Notes under the pieces: generated by a model
Database searches by the model: none
Seen by the model: the letters and a program-made list of their open reading frames with translations, nothing else
Told to the model about the DNA's origin: nothing
Shown here: positions 1 through 12,475 of the stretch, piece by piece
Numbering within the stretch: position 1 is the stretch's first letter
How the letters are laid out: each line of letters starts with the position of its first letter
Made by a program: the position numbers and the translations under genes
Origin: Epiperipatus broadwayi
Taxonomy: Eukaryota; Onychophora; Udeonychophora; Euonychophora; Peripatidae
Reading direction: 5' to 3'
DNA: 64,000 bases
Assembly: GCA_028023455.1 (NCBI GenBank)
Contig: JAQFVV010006426.1
Location: 1,178,001 to 1,242,000 of the forward strand

Positions 1-1853
1 AGTGAAAAAAATATTTACTATTTAATTAACATCTTACATTTCATGCGTATACACAAGGATAAAACTATGATAATAATTTCTAAGATACATTCTAACCAAT
101 CAAGGTTTCTTCAATTAAAACAAAACCTTATTGCTCTTTAAATACTGCATACAATTGTTTGTATTGCTTATTGTCAATAATCATCTTTTAATAAATCTAC
201 AAATCATTGTATAATTATTCTTTATTAGATTAGAAATTATGTGTTATTTTAAGAGTTGAAATGCACTATCTAAAAGCGAATCAGATTAATAAGAACAAAT
301 CTATAAAATCCAAATTTGAAACTAATAAGAGAAGTAAGTCAAACAAATTATTTAATGTTAATAACCAAGAATTTAAGTATGAAGAGGCATTACAATCAAA
401 GTATGGGGTAAATAATGTTATGCAAGAGGCTTATGATAATATATTGGATTTAACGGATGAGGAAGATGAAAAATCACCTGTTTTAACGAAGTCACTTAAT
501 GAATAACTTTTAATAAGGATTGAGAAATTTAAAGAATAAAAGCGAATAATTCTTTTATCAAGATCATAACCACAGACAAATTCATTTAACAAACTGGATG
601 CTAGACACTCCAGCTAGGAATATCATTTTTGTAACAGTAATAGAGTTTTGTTGTAATATTTGAGGGCACAGGTCTGCACTCCTCATTTCTTCTGCAGGGG
701 TTGATGATGGCAGTCGTTGGGGGTCTAGTTTATGGGTTCAGGCTGTTGACGATTATTGCCGCTTCCGGAAAACCTGCCGGGGTTGTACAAGGTCAAAGTT
801 TCCAGCGCCTTTTCTGCTCTGATGGGCTGCTGCTCCCCCTTGATAGATTGTTTTTGGGCAGTGCAGATCTGTGCTCGTTCATGTATAGATACACATTAAG
901 CAAAATTATACAACCCTTTTATGGATTATTGGGCGTATGTACATTGTAAACCTGGTCATTAATTGTTTTACCTTGTAACATTGAACACTTTGTAACATCC
1001 TATAGCAGGTGATCAGTCACCTGTGTTTTTTTTCCTTAATAAAAAAAAAAAAAAATACACTCTTTGGAGCGCTTAGCATGATTTTTGTTTACCTCAATGT
1101 TTGTGGCTGCATGTTCAGTAAGTAAAAATGAGCTATTAATTATAAGCAATATCATAATATATGAGTAGATATAGTTGAATGTTTCAAAGAAGGAGATTAT
1201 CATGCACTTACGTAAAGATATTTATATATATAAGTATATAACTATGATAGCTATGTCACAAATATAAAAAATTAAAGACATTACTAATACTGTATATTTG
1301 GAGAAAACATTGAAAATATTGAATGCAATCTTAAAGCACTATAGGTGCTGAGCACTTTTATCAAATGCAATTATATTTTAAATAACAACCAATAGATACC
1401 AAACTTTACGTTTTAAGTGCACATTTTCAAAATGCAGTCAACTTAACAATTATATTTTCTGTTCAGCAGTTCAAACTATCTGGACTGAACATAGTGACAG
1501 GAAACATACAATTAAAGAAGCCTGATTCATTAATAATGTAAACTAAAATTAGTGATGAACAGAAAAGTAATGGTATTCAATTGTTATTCAGTTGAATGTA
1601 ATAGTTGCTTTTGTCAAGGGCACTTAGACTGAAAATATATTAAAAATCGCATTTAATATGTTTAAAGTTTTCTCTGAATATTTTATATTAATAATATCTG
1701 TAATTTATTATAGATATTATTGATATATTTTGAATTTATTAAATTTAAATTCTGTATCTAAAGCTAAATGAATTGTAACAAGTTAGAACAAATATAGAAT
1801 GATTAAAAGTTAGACAACTGAAATTTCACTTTTTTTTTGTTTTGTTCATCTAG
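1..1853 (+). other. Upstream SMG6 intron (partial)
   Basis: Sequence 5' of the first recognised exon; presumably intron. It is AT-rich, with a GC-richer retroposon at about 590-1056 listed separately. A short open stretch at 261-506 encodes a Lys/Asn-rich peptide with no recognised family and is left uncalled. Nothing else is supportable. Confidence 0.6.
590..1056 (+). mobile_element. GC-richer, poly(A)-tailed retroposon-like insert
   Basis: A block near 660-850 is clearly richer in G and C than its surroundings (for example CCTGCCGGGGTTGTAC). It grades into AT-rich sequence and ends in AATAAA followed by a run of 15 A (about 1041-1055). A small hairpin AGGTGA..TCACCT lies just before the tail (about 1006-1022). 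This is the layout of a 3' LINE end or SINE inserted by target-primed reverse transcription. I could not find target-site duplications, so the left border is approximate and the family unknown. Confidence 0.5.
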
Positions 1854-2204
1854 TCTCTTTGGAAGAAAACAGCCGTCCTTTGTTGCAGGAACAAGCCCTT
1901 CAACTTGGTTTAGACATGTATGGTCTTGTAGTCGAATGTTGCATTGATTTGTTTAAAAATCACATGGGCTCAAGTAAATTTCCTACTCAACTGATGAGCG
2001 AGGACCTTCAACAGGTTTTTCCTAGTATCAAAGTCTGGTCCGATTGGATGATGTGCCATAAAGATCTCTTAAATCCCCCTCCAACTCAGCACCACCTGTC
2101 ATTAGGACCTCATATTGATGTTTGGAGCTCAGTGGCTGAACTTATGAATATTTTGTTTAGTATTGATCAGAAACCCTATGGATTACATGACACAAAAAAA
2201 GAGA
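1854..2204 (+). CDS. SMG6: SMG6 exon (a), EST1 helical domain
   Basis: First SMG6 exon visible in the window; earlier exons must lie upstream. It follows a T-rich tract ending in TAG (1851-1853) and stops before the consensus donor GTGAGT (2205-2210). It enters with 2 bases of a split codon and leaves with 1. The roughly 116 residues (SLEENSRPLLQEQ... to ...PYGLHDTKKE) are helical and rich in Leu/Cys/Trp, as expected for the part of the EST1 DNA/RNA-binding (14-3-3-like/TPR) domain of SMG6 before the PIN domain. That domain positions SMG6 on mRNPs during nonsense-mediated decay (family knowledge). The assignment rests mainly on phase-perfect joining to the downstream PIN exons: the split codon made with the next exon reads Asn. 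Strand and frame are secure; the exact domain border is inferred. Confidence 0.85.
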
Positions 2205-2710
2205 GTGAGTATTATTTTTTAGCATTATAGCATTACAATATGATTTTGCTAACATTTATATTTCTCATAGTATTTAACTAGATAGAAATGAAATAATAAA
2301 TTTTACTTTCTTATTTACATTCTTTAGATATTTGCTTACTGTTTTTGTTCTTTAAATAAAGTAAATCAAGTATTAAAGTACGGTAGGTTTTAAGTCATTT
2401 GCTGTCAATCTTTAATTAATGCAAATTAGTTATCACATTTAATTTTTTACCTACTGCATTTGTTTAGTACAGTAATTTATATGAGGATCAAATTTTAAGT
2501 TTATTTCTCAATTAACACTGAGAAAATCACTGTGCTTAATGTGTCGTAATGATGCTCAAGCTTTACATGACTGATATGATTTAAATAAACTTTTCTGCTG
2601 CTTTTTCTTTTTTTTGTGATTACATTAGCTAACAAAGCATCACATTACAGTTTTTGTTCGTGTTCAACAAATGATTTTAGGAATTCTAATTAATGTATTT
2701 ATCCCCAAGT

Positions 2711-2852
2711 CACCAATTATAAAACTTTTTTTTTCTAATGTCATAGCATCCGCCGGGAAGCGAACCCACAACTGTCTGCAACCAACTACTTGCTTGCAAG
2801 GCAGCTGCGAAGATCTCTCGACTAACAATGCTTGACACCAATTATAAAACTT
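2711..2852 (-). mobile_element. tRNA-derived short retroposon with 17-bp target duplications
   Basis: On the minus strand, 2832 to 2745 reads as a tRNA-like molecule. The acceptor halves AGCATTG and GGATGCT pair over 6 of 7 bases, an A-box-like TTAGTCGAGAGATC is present, the loop CTTGCAA gives anticodon TGC (alanine), and there is a B-box-like GGTTCGCTTCC. It is followed on that strand by a short unique piece and a run of nine A (T on the + strand, about 2726-2734). The insert is flanked by identical 17-bp repeats CACCAATTATAAAACTT at 2711-2727 and 2836-2852. tRNA head, A-tail and target duplications together indicate a SINE or tRNA retropseudogene mobilised by a LINE. The T-stem has one mismatch, so a functional tRNA is unlikely. 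Confidence 0.75.
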
Positions 2853-2879
2853 GAATAACCAGTCATTACTAGATTCTAG

Positions 2880-2935
2880 TTCTATAATCTTCAGATTAGT
2901 TTCTAGCTAACAGCCTTCATCAATGAGCAATGGCA
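2880..2935 (-). repeat. Degenerate hammerhead-like repeat fragment
   Basis: The minus strand contains TTGATGA (2917-2923 reversed), a small possible stem GGCT/AGCT, and GAAAC (2899-2903 reversed), followed by TAATCTGAAGAT. The order and flanks match the SINE-like copies near 43581, 47099 and 47659. It is a short, decayed copy with no clear borders. Confidence 0.4.
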
Positions 2936-5476
2936 AATACCATTATCCAGAAACTGGTCTGGTGGTGTGAATACAGTACTAACATTTTATATTCATTGGC
3001 TAATAAAATTCTGAACTTGTCAATTAGTAACAGTCTCTATAGCATTTTTAATGTAAAACACTATAAGGGACGAGTTCTCAGAATTTATTATATTTAATCC
3101 GATAAATTTATAATTTTGCATAATGGGAATGATGTAGATCTTTTGTAAGGTAATGAAAAAAAATCAACACTAGGTGATTCTGTCTTGAAAAAAATTATTG
3201 GGTCAATTTAAAATAGGGGTTGAATATATTCATGTTTATCAATTACTCAAACTTTCATTAGTTGACTCAAAGTAAATAGAGTGATTACTGCTTGTAAAAG
3301 CATATTTTGAGATGATTCTAAGCTATTAAACTTTTTCTTACTAGTTCAGACATGATAATATAACAATATTAGGATTTTTCATTAAATAAATCTCTCCTGG
3401 TGAAAAAAACAGCTCTCCATTTTATATCTAACGAGGGTAAGCTTGAATAATCAGGGATTATTAGATGCATGCAAAATTCCTAATCTTAATATTTGAACCC
3501 TCATTCTCAGACTGATCTTTGGCTTTTATCTTTATCGATAAGATCTGGTATTCAAAGTTAGAAGGAATGCATATATGTATCTAGCAACCATCTTAAAAGC
3601 TCAATTTTATCTCTCAACCTAAAAATTTGAAATCGGCCCAAGATTTGAATTGCATACCTCATTGGTAAAGGCAAAAGCCAGGAATCTGTCAGAGAATAGG
3701 GATTCAAATGCTAAGGATAGGGATTTTATATGCATCTGGAAATCACTGATGGCAGTAAAGTGGAAAATGTTTTTGTATGGTTTAGTTTGGATGTTTGGTG
3801 ATTATCATTGATGATGAAAAACGTTTATATTTATAGATAACCATTACCTTATTTTAATACTAAAAAGTTTGTCTCATAGTTGTTATAACTATTTAAATTT
3901 TTTGGTTCTGGATCTTTCCAAATGGTAATTAGCTATGGCTTCTATAGGATCCAGTTCATTATTTTGTTTGCGGTGTGGCAGTATCATGAAACTTAATTCG
4001 TCTCTGTATAGTAATCATTCTATTTTGTCACATGTAATAACTGTTGTAGGATAATCAAATTGAGATCCATATTAAAAATATTTGTCTTTCATATACCCTG
4101 CATCATTTATTACAGCAGTAGAATGGTGATCTTGTTAGCCAAAAACACAGGAAATACAATTTAATCTGTCACTTCTATCATGTCTATATCTTATGATCTC
4201 TCCTGAGTAACAAACCATTAGATTATTTTATTATTAGTGGTATCTTATTGCTCCGGACCTGTGAAATGTATTTATCAAACATTTTTGTATGATTTTAACT
4301 AAAATAATATATAATAAAAATCAGTATAAAATATTGGAATTTATATTAACGATAATTTGATTGTATATATTACATATAAAAAATACATTGATTAAAAAAA
4401 AAGGTAATTTCGATTTGAAGTGACCGAGTTATTTATTTTATAAAAATCAAAATTCTTTAAGAAATCATGTATTTAAAGATTGGGTTTTGTTTTTATTTTG
4501 TATGTGATTTATGTGCATTTTTTTTTTTGTTGAAAGTCTGGAAGTTATTTTTTTTTTTTTTTTTAAAAAAACCCATCATTAATATATCATCATTTAAAAA
4601 AATTAAGTAGAAGTCATGCAACTTTTAAAGACGATAATTGTTAATTTTGGTTCATTTTGAGTTATTGAAAGATTATAATATCATGTCAAAAGACTTCATA
4701 GATACTATTATTAATTAATGAGTTGAAAGAGTGGAAGAAAGGATAAAGCAAACAAAAAATAAAATGTTTTCAAATAACTGAAGTATAATTTAAGTAAAGT
4801 AGATTAAATTAATTTATAAAGTATGTAGACTCCTTATAGTAAAGACAATGATAAAGGTAAATCATAGATAAATCATAGACTCTCTGTTCTGGGAATGAAA
4901 ACTATTTTATATTTATATTTTTTATTTTTCAGTTAGTAAATTGATTCTTAGATTAACCAGAGACTATTACTGTCTAGCAAAGAATAGTTAGAAATCCATT
5001 TACCAACCCCTATTGGATGTCTAGTTGGGTTGACAGTAAGTTATCTATCTGGAAATACTCCTAAGCCTGATTATGATATGACAAAAGTTTAAGATTCTCC
5101 TAGCCTGGATTTGAACTCTAGTTTATTGCCAGGCTGATGAATGTACTAACAACAATATTACAATTCACTTTGAATATAAAATGTATTTATAATATAAAAC
5201 AGAGTTTCTAAAAATTTGACAAATTCAACAGGGAAACTCTCAAATTTTCATGACCGCCAGACTATTATTTTGGTAGAAGCTGGTATTTACTTAAATAATG
5301 TTTTTATTTAATCTTAAATACTCACATTTTTTTTTGTTTATATTATGAATTTTTTTTTTGAGAAAAGTGTTAAAAGGAAATGGACATGGTGTACAGCAGA
5401 ATTGGATTATATTTTGTCTAACAGAAAATACATATTTCAAGATTGTAATGTTCTTAATAAATTTAACACAGGAAGT

Positions 5477-5592
5477 GATCATTGATTAGTAAGATGTAAG
5501 ATACATGTTAATGCAAAACTAGAGTCAAAAATTTGATCATCGATTAGTAAGATGTAAGATACATGTTAATGCAAAACTAGAGACAAAAATTA
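5477..5592 (+). repeat. 58-bp tandem duplication inside the RTE endonuclease remnant
   Basis: Two near-identical 58-bp units (5477-5534 and 5535-5592), each containing AGATGTAAGATACATGTTAA. Because 58 is not a multiple of three, the duplication itself breaks the reading frame just after the GSDH motif. Confidence 0.8.
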
Positions 5593-5709
5593 TTAAGAAA
5601 AATAATAGTTACAGTTGATATTCCTAATCTTCAGAAACATTCTAATGAATTTAAATTAAAACTTACAAATCGGTTTCCAGCATTAGTAGATTTTGAACAT
5701 GATTCAGAT

Positions 5710-7000
5710 TTGAATGAAATTAATATAAAAATAACTGATACACTTTTAAAAACTGCAACAAAGATAGCTGGTAGAAAAAAGCATCAATTGACCAATAAAA
5801 TTTCTACTGAGACTAGAGAATTTATGAAGAAAAGAAGGAATATGAAGATATATAAAAATGATGCATTAAAAAGGATTGAATATCTAGAATTTTGTAAAAT
5901 GGTGCGGAAAAGAGTTGAAAATGATATAAAAAAGTATAACTGTGAAATAGCAACGGAAGCTGTAGAAGAGAATAAAAGTGTCGAGTGTAAAACAACATTT
6001 TGGTATTGATAAGAAATTTATATCTGCAATAAGAAAAAAAGATGGAATCATTACTAAAAAGAAAGATGACATTATGAAATGGGTAGAAGACTTTTATCAA
6101 GAATTATATAGTAATAAAGTACAAGTACCTCCTATATTTATTAAATCTTATGAATTGCCCAATGAAGAAGTGAGATATGCAATTAAATGTATGAAGAAAG
6201 GAAAGGCTCTAGGTAATGATGGAATTATAATTGATATATTAAAAGAAGCAGGTGAAGAAATATATATTTTTTTAGCAAAGTTATATATCAAGGGTCTAAA
6301 TGATAAGGATGTACCAGATGATTGGAAGAATGCAGTATTAATATTAATATTTAAAAAAGGTGATAAAGAAGATATTAGAAATTACAGAGCTATCAGCCTT
6401 TTATCAGTTTTATATAAAAGTTTTACCAAGATAATTACAACTCGTCTACAGAAAACATTCAATTTCTACCAACCAAGAGAACAAGCTGGATTTAAAAATG
6501 GTTTTAGTACAATAGATCATATCCAGATATTGAGAGAAGTTATAGAAAGGACAAATGAATATGAGTTGCCATTATGCTTTGGATTTGTAGATTATGAAAA
6601 GGCATTTCATTCTATAAACATTTCTTCAGTGATTAAAGCATTGGATCATCAAGATATAGTTCCAGGATATTGTCATATTTTAAAGGATATTTATAAAAAT
6701 GCAATAGCAACAATTAGATTACATAATGCTACTGGGAAAGTCAACATTGAGAAGGGCATAAGACAGGGTGACTCCAAAACTTTTTACAACAGTGCTGCAA
6801 GAAGTATTTTGTGAATTAAAATGGGAAGCTAAAGGAGTGAAAGTAAATGGAGATTATTTAAGTCATTTAGATTTTGCAGATGATGTATTTGTTTTTGCAA
6901 ATAATGCTTTAGAGCTGCAGGAAATGTTTCAGGAGTTATCAGATGAAAATAGGACTAAAGATAAATGTTAAAAAGACTAAAGTAATGTTTAATGGATTTT
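5710..7000 (+). pseudogene. RTE reverse transcriptase core, frameshifted
   Basis: Open pieces at 5710-6009, 5978-6814 and 6768-6971 overlap in different frames and together cover the linker and RT of the RTE element. The frame changes near 5990 (just before FGIDKKFISAIRKKDG) and near 6775 (right after RQGD of motif B). FADD is present but in the third frame. Motif A reads DYEKAFHS where active RTs have an AFDS sequence, so the second residue of the motif is also changed. It cannot make a full protein; no host function is suggested. Confidence 0.8.
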
Positions 7001-9296
7001 CTCAAAATATGAAAATAAAGATTGATTATGATGAATTAGAAGAAGTTAACAGTTACAAATATCTTGGTCAGATTATTAATACAGATGGAAACATAGGATG
7101 AAATTAATTATAGAATTAAACTTGGTTGGAGTGCTATTGGTAGAAATAACTTTATACTAAAAGGAAGTATGCCTATGTGTTTGAAAAGGAAAGTTTTTAA
7201 TAAATGTGTTTTATCAGTTCTTACTCATGGATCTGAGACCTGGACACTTAATAGAAGAGCAATACAGAGACTTCAGACCACTCAAAGAAGTATGGAGAGA
7301 TGCATGTTGAGAGTAACAAGAAGAGATTGAAAATGCAATACATGGGTAAGAGAACAAACAGGTGTTACTGACCTCAGTGAAAAAAATTAAGACTGGAGTT
7401 GGACTGGACATATTGCTAGAAGAGATGCCAATAGATGGACAATTGAAATCTTAAACTGAATTGGAAGAGATTGTGAAAGACCCAGAAAGAGATCACATTT
7501 GAGATGGATGGATGAAATAAGAAAGGGTGCAGGAGTGATGTGGAGAAGAGAAGCTAAAGATCAGAGATGGATTGAACTTGGAGAGACCATCCTGCAGTGG
7601 ATTGATAATGGTTGATGATGATGATTCACATTTTAAAAACAATAAATAAACAGTAATAGGAGCTATAACATGGCTTCTTCTTGTCTAAAACCAATCTCAA
7701 TAGGTGTTAGTTGCTGACAATTTATAGAATATATTCTTACAAATCCCAAAATACTTATTTTTTCTATCTCATTTTTTAAGACTACTTTTCATTTTTCTTC
7801 CCTATTTTAGTTCTATGTTTTAATTTTTTTTTTCATTCGCACTTAAAAAGATATCTATAAATTTAATTTTTTTTTTGTTGTCAATTTTCCTGTCATTTTT
7901 ATGTTTTTAAAACAGTTACATACATAATATTAAATGTTCTTTATTGTACCTATACAATTTACATGGTAAATTTAAATTTTTTTTTTAATTGTTAAATAAA
8001 TTTATCCTCTATTTAAATAATAATTTACTTTCTCTACCAATATCTTAAGTTCCTTTATTTTCAGTATTGATTTAATTAGATACTATAAATGGTTTTTTTT
8101 TAACTACTTATTTTTAAATTTCCATAATATTTTTTCAATTGTTTATTAAATTTTATAATCATCATCCCATTTTTTAACACTTTATATATTAAATCTTTTA
8201 TTGGTTTATTCATTTCAATTTTTTTGTTTATAGTACATTGATGTAATAAGATGTAAAATAGTTTTTCCCAGAGATGAAGTCAAAAATTTATATGCTTTAC
8301 CATGTTAAACATTTTCTCCCTCTAAAACCATTATATATCACTGAAAGTCCATTGTCATTTCAGTTACTATGTTTCCCAAAAAATTGTGGCCATAAGCAAA
8401 GCAGCTGTAAGGCAAAGCTAATTTAATAATATTAAAAATTAGAGAGGTGAAAATATATATATTTAAATAAGATAATGAAATTTTTATTCACTGATTTTAT
8501 ATATTTATTGAGTCAATTTTATCAAAATTTATAATTTTTAAAATTACAATAATATTTTTTGTAAAATTCTTTTACGTCATTTGTTTTAGGTGGAAGAATA
8601 GGATGTTATAATCTCCCAACTTTTTTTTTATGTTGTTCAATAAAAACTGAATGATATGAAAATTTGGATAAAAATGATTAGCAGTTAAAATTTATTAATT
8701 ACAAACTTATTAATCCCAAAGTGAATACTATTTTAAACATTCAAATTTTATACTTTAAACATAAAGTTTCAAATAATATGTGCTTTAAAAAAAAAAATAT
8801 TTATTATACATATTGAAAAACATCTTTGAGTAATTATATAGTATTTGTAAATTTCCATATAATTTGATTTTGATATTTTAAATCAAATTGTATGAATTCG
8901 ATTATTTTGCAAACTTTTATTATTTTACTGTTAATGAATAAACCATACAATATAAATACACACATACGTATCTAAATTGATATGACTTTTTTTTACCAGA
9001 TTTTCCATTTCATAAAGATATATATATAAGATTCTCCTTGATTTTATAAAGTGAATCTAACTCTGAACTCTTTATTAATGTTTTAAAAATGAGGCGATAT
9101 AATAAATTACATTAAAAGGAAAACAAGTAAATTATTACTTTTGTTACAATGATTTGTAATACCCATTACTTTAGATACTCAATTTGAAATTTGAACAGAG
9201 AATTTTTATTCACATATATACTTTAAAATTTATAAATATATATATATATATGTATGTATGTACTGATAATTTAACAAATTTTGTTATTATTATTAG

Positions 9297-9400
9297 ATGA
9301 TGAAACTATTATTTTACCTGAAGACACTATGCTTGCCGGTTTTGTTCCTCTTCTTAGTATATCTCCTCCTATAGTTTATATTTACCCATCGATAGATAAG
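9297..9400 (+). CDS. SMG6: SMG6 exon (b), end of EST1 helical domain
   Basis: A 104-nt exon between the acceptor TTATTATTAG (ends 9296) and the donor AAG|GTAAAAAT (9401). It starts with the two bases that complete the split codon of exon (a) and ends on a codon boundary. It encodes DETIILPEDTMLAGFVPLLS and about 15 more residues. The LPED..L.GF.PLL pattern is what I know from SMG6/EST1A proteins where the helical domain packs near its C-terminal end. Codon use (GTT, CCT, TCT) matches the neighbouring exons. An initiator reading from the TTG at 9281 would be an artefact, since those bases are intronic. The exon sits alone between introns of 7.1 and 6.1 kb. Confidence 0.85.
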
Positions 9401-10310
9401 GTAAAAATATATATTTTTTTTTTTTATGTCAGTTTGTTTAAAAAAATGAATGTTATAGTTAATTAAACATATTTATAAATATGTATAAATACACACACAC
9501 ATACAATAAATTCTTTTATATTTATATAATAAGGTATAAAACTCAGAGTACATTATGTAAAAATGTAATGTATTCTTTGTTTAGCTAGCAATGAAAGTAA
9601 GATTCTTTTAGATGTTATATAATTACAAATTCCTGAAAAATAAGCAAACAAATACAATATTAGGATCATAGGCTTTAGTTTCAGAGAAATTTCAACTTCA
9701 GTTGACACACCTTTTCAACATTATTAGCCATAATTCAGAAGATAATTGTATTAAATAATATATATTTACTAAGGGAAGTAATTAATTTCAGACTTCATTG
9801 TATCTAACTACATGATTTTAATTATACACAATCCAAAGTAAAATGTAAACCAATAAATAAAAATATAAATAAATCAACAAAAAAACCCATTAAAATTTGC
9901 AAATTTTAATGTTCGCAGCCATTTTTTCTTTTCTGAAATGAGTGCATACAAATTATATTTATTAATAAAATATCTTCGGTTTATGTTGAAAGCACACTTA
10001 TTTTATGACTTTGATATAGAGTATTTCGCGTAATAAAATATTTTCTAAAATTAAAAGTTTTACAACTTTTCAGAATATTTATTAAACATTAACATAATTG
10101 GGGAGATAGTTAGTTTCTAAACAAATCTGTTGTTTTATAGGAGAGGAAAAGTTACCAAAAAAAGATTATTGTCCAGAATTTATTTACTTTAATTTAAAGT
10201 TAAAAACACAGTAAGAGTTAGTTTTTGGCTTATTGTTTCAATAGATGCATGAATGAACACATACTTTGTAAAATAAAATAAGTATTTCCTCCATTTATTA
10301 TTAATAATTA

Positions 10311-10341
<31 letters not shown>

Positions 10342-10342
10342 T
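10311..10342. repeat. TTA/ATT trinucleotide microsatellite
   Basis: An uninterrupted run of about ten ATT units; a simple sequence repeat. Confidence 0.9.
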
Positions 10343-12211
10343 AAAATGTAATTTATAATGTAATTTTGATTTATTTATATATATAAAAACGTCTGTGTTA
10401 TATATGTGTTTTGAAAAGTACTATGTTCTTGCAGTTCAATAAACAATACGCATTCTACTAATGATTTTTTATCAACAAAAGGAGCTATTATATGCTTTTC
10501 CTTTAAATGTGGTGGGTGCTTAAAACAAAATATAGTATAGTTCATGGCCCCACTATATATATCTTTATTAGCTTATTTAGTTGTAATAGTTAAATAAAAG
10601 CTACTCAGTTGATGAGAGTTACCATATTAATAAATGTGTACATAGCCTGTTTCATATAGATTCTGCTAATTTTTGAATTGTTGGTAATGTTGTGTGAGAT
10701 TGGGAATGCCTACTGGAGATAAAAGCTTCTGGCATGGATTCTTGTTTCATTGTTTATTTTATAGAAATTGGCAGTCATATAATATTTAAAATAATCTTTT
10801 CATTGCTAATTATATAGAGCATAAATTATTAATGGTTTATGTCATACATAAAAATATATAACCTATGTATATGGATGTTCTCTTCCTAAAGAGAAGAGAA
10901 TATATGTTTATACATATTCCTATAAAATCTACTATACTGATACTATTTATATATTAATTTCAGCCAGATTACAATATTATATTTTCATCTTCAGTAGTGT
11001 ATATATTACTGTTGGGAATTGTGGACAAGTAAACTGGCTATGTAACATGTTATGGAATTACCTTAAGATGGATATAACTTTATTTATGTAATTATTAATG
11101 GCATAGTAATTTTTATAAAGCTATGTCCAGTTTTGTATTATTATAAATAATGTTTTATTTGATATATATATATGTTATATATAGAGCTTGAAAATAAGCT
11201 CTTAACAAGCTTTGCAGATTATCCTCAACCCCAGACCGGTTTATGCTACTGGCTTCCTCAGTGAGGTGCTAGGATATTCAAGCATTAGATTAAAAATACC
11301 AGAACTAGGATTGGGGATATTCTGCAAAGCTTGTTAAGAGGTTAACATTTGTAATACAAGCCTATTAAATTAGGTCATGTGACATATAACTTGATTTCTT
11401 TGTAATTTTATTTTTTGCTATTAAGGCTTTGGCAGTTTTATATTGCTAAAGTTATTAATATGTGATGTATCTGAACTTGGTTCAGTCCCATATGGCTATT
11501 TAAGTTGGTACTCATCTTTTAGCTAAAGATGCCGCTCTATGACGCGGTTTTCATGCCAAAACACATAAAAATGCTGTTTCTGCAGCCGACACGTTCGAAC
11601 CCGCGTTTTCTATAATACAACTTTTTTGTTGTGCTACAGAATGCAGGCCGCTATGTCGCGTTGCAGTACAGCATGTATGTCGCATAGCAGCAAATACATT
11701 TTCTGAATTCGCACAATTTATAAAATAATTACGGCTTGACGAGAGAGTTTGTATTTGAATTGTATTGAAATGTTGTTTTCATTGGATTTTTTATTATTTT
11801 AAACTATTGAAATGTTCAGATTTTTTAAAGCAATAATTATAAGACTTTTTACAACGTACTGTATTGAACTTTTATTTGGGAAAATGTTAAATATTTATGT
11901 TTTTATTGAGTTGCAATTAGGTAACGTGTCAAGTAATGTACTGTTAGTAACATTCCACGAGACAAAGAAGATTCTTCCGTCTGTATATTTTTGAAGTAAA
12001 AAAGAGCGGTACGAAAAAAATATCCAGTAAGAAAAGTCCAAATATACAGTTTTTTTTGTAAATTTCATAAAAAGCAAATATTATAAACATGTTTAATAAG
12101 TAAAGAAGACATTTATATGTGTTGTTGTTTAAAAAAGTTTGAGTTTTTTTCTTTTGTCTGAGTACGGTTACGATTTTGAATTTTTTTATTTTAGCATTAC
12201 AAACAACAGAA

Positions 12212-12276
12212 CACTAACCCTAAAACTAACCCTAAACCTAACCCTAAACTAACCCTAAAACTAACCCTAAGTCTAA
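12212..12276. repeat. Telomere-like CTAACCC/CCCTAA imperfect array
   Basis: About seven units of CTAACCCTAAA with small variations. It resembles the animal telomere repeat (TTAGGG on the other strand) but is only 65 bp, imperfect, and lies inside an inverted-repeat element within an intron. Confidence 0.8.
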
Positions 12277-12324
12277 CTGTAACAACTTTTACTTTTATTA
12301 CGATTATTATTTTTTAGTTAAACA

Positions 12325-12475
12325 ACAACAAAAAAAGTCGTAACACAAGTAAAAAAATATCCGATAGAAAATTGATAAAAAAAAAGCTGTAACAAGTAAA
12401 AAAATATCCGATAGAAAATTGATAAAAAAAAGCCATAACACAATTTAAAAAGTATACGATATAAAAAACACGAAT
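12325..12475. repeat. Short tandem repeats, about 52-bp unit
   Basis: Two close copies and one diverged copy of a unit containing AATATCCGATAGAAAATTG preceded by GTAACA(C)AAGTAAAA, located beside the telomere-like array in the same element. Confidence 0.75.

Larger units (their letters stand above)
5351..7625 (+). mobile_element. RTE-type non-LTR retrotransposon, 5'-truncated, decayed
   Basis: Reading the three frames together gives the end of an APE endonuclease (KRKWTW..AELDYIL, then FNTGSDH near 5470), a connecting region, reverse transcriptase and the C-terminal tail. The RT shows NYRAISLLSVLYK, QAGFKNGFSTIDHI, FVDYEKAFHS (motif A), GIRQGD (motif B) and FADDVF (motif C). The tail shows TWTLNRRAIQRLQTTQR and TGHIARRDANRW, ending QWIDNG at about 7615 and a short GATGATGAT tract. 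That domain order and the microsatellite-like tail are typical of RTE/BovB-like elements. At least three frameshifts, several stops and loss of most of the endonuclease make it inactive. It lies in the sense direction of SMG6. Confidence 0.85.
2205..9296 (+). other. SMG6 intron between exons (a) and (b)
   Basis: About 7.1 kb. It holds the tRNA-like retroposon (2711-2852), a degenerate hammerhead-like repeat (2880-2935), repeat-like sequence at 3400-3780 that echoes the 43.5-kb SINE-like family (GGATAGGGATTTTAT at about 3715), and the RTE LINE (5351-7625). The stretch 7626-9296 is AT-rich with T homopolymers and no recognised feature. Confidence 0.7.

Noticed and set aside
261-506. 81-codon open frame, Lys/Asn-rich
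   Set aside because: Low-complexity composition expected in AT-rich DNA, no recognised family, no splice or promoter context.
701-949. 82-codon open frame in the GC-richer block
   Set aside because: Lies in a poly(A)-tailed repeat insert; no protein family recognised; GC-richer sequence has fewer stops by chance.
2745-2832. Functional tRNA-Ala gene
   Set aside because: Acceptor and T-stem mismatches, A-tail and target duplications point to a retroposed copy.
11240-11275. Hammerhead core in CACTGAGGAAGCC..TAAAC
   Set aside because: Changes in the core (GAAAC to TAAAC) and no convincing stem; only a distant echo of the family.
12212-12276. Chromosome end
   Set aside because: Only about 65 bp, imperfect, internal to an intron and inside a foldback element.
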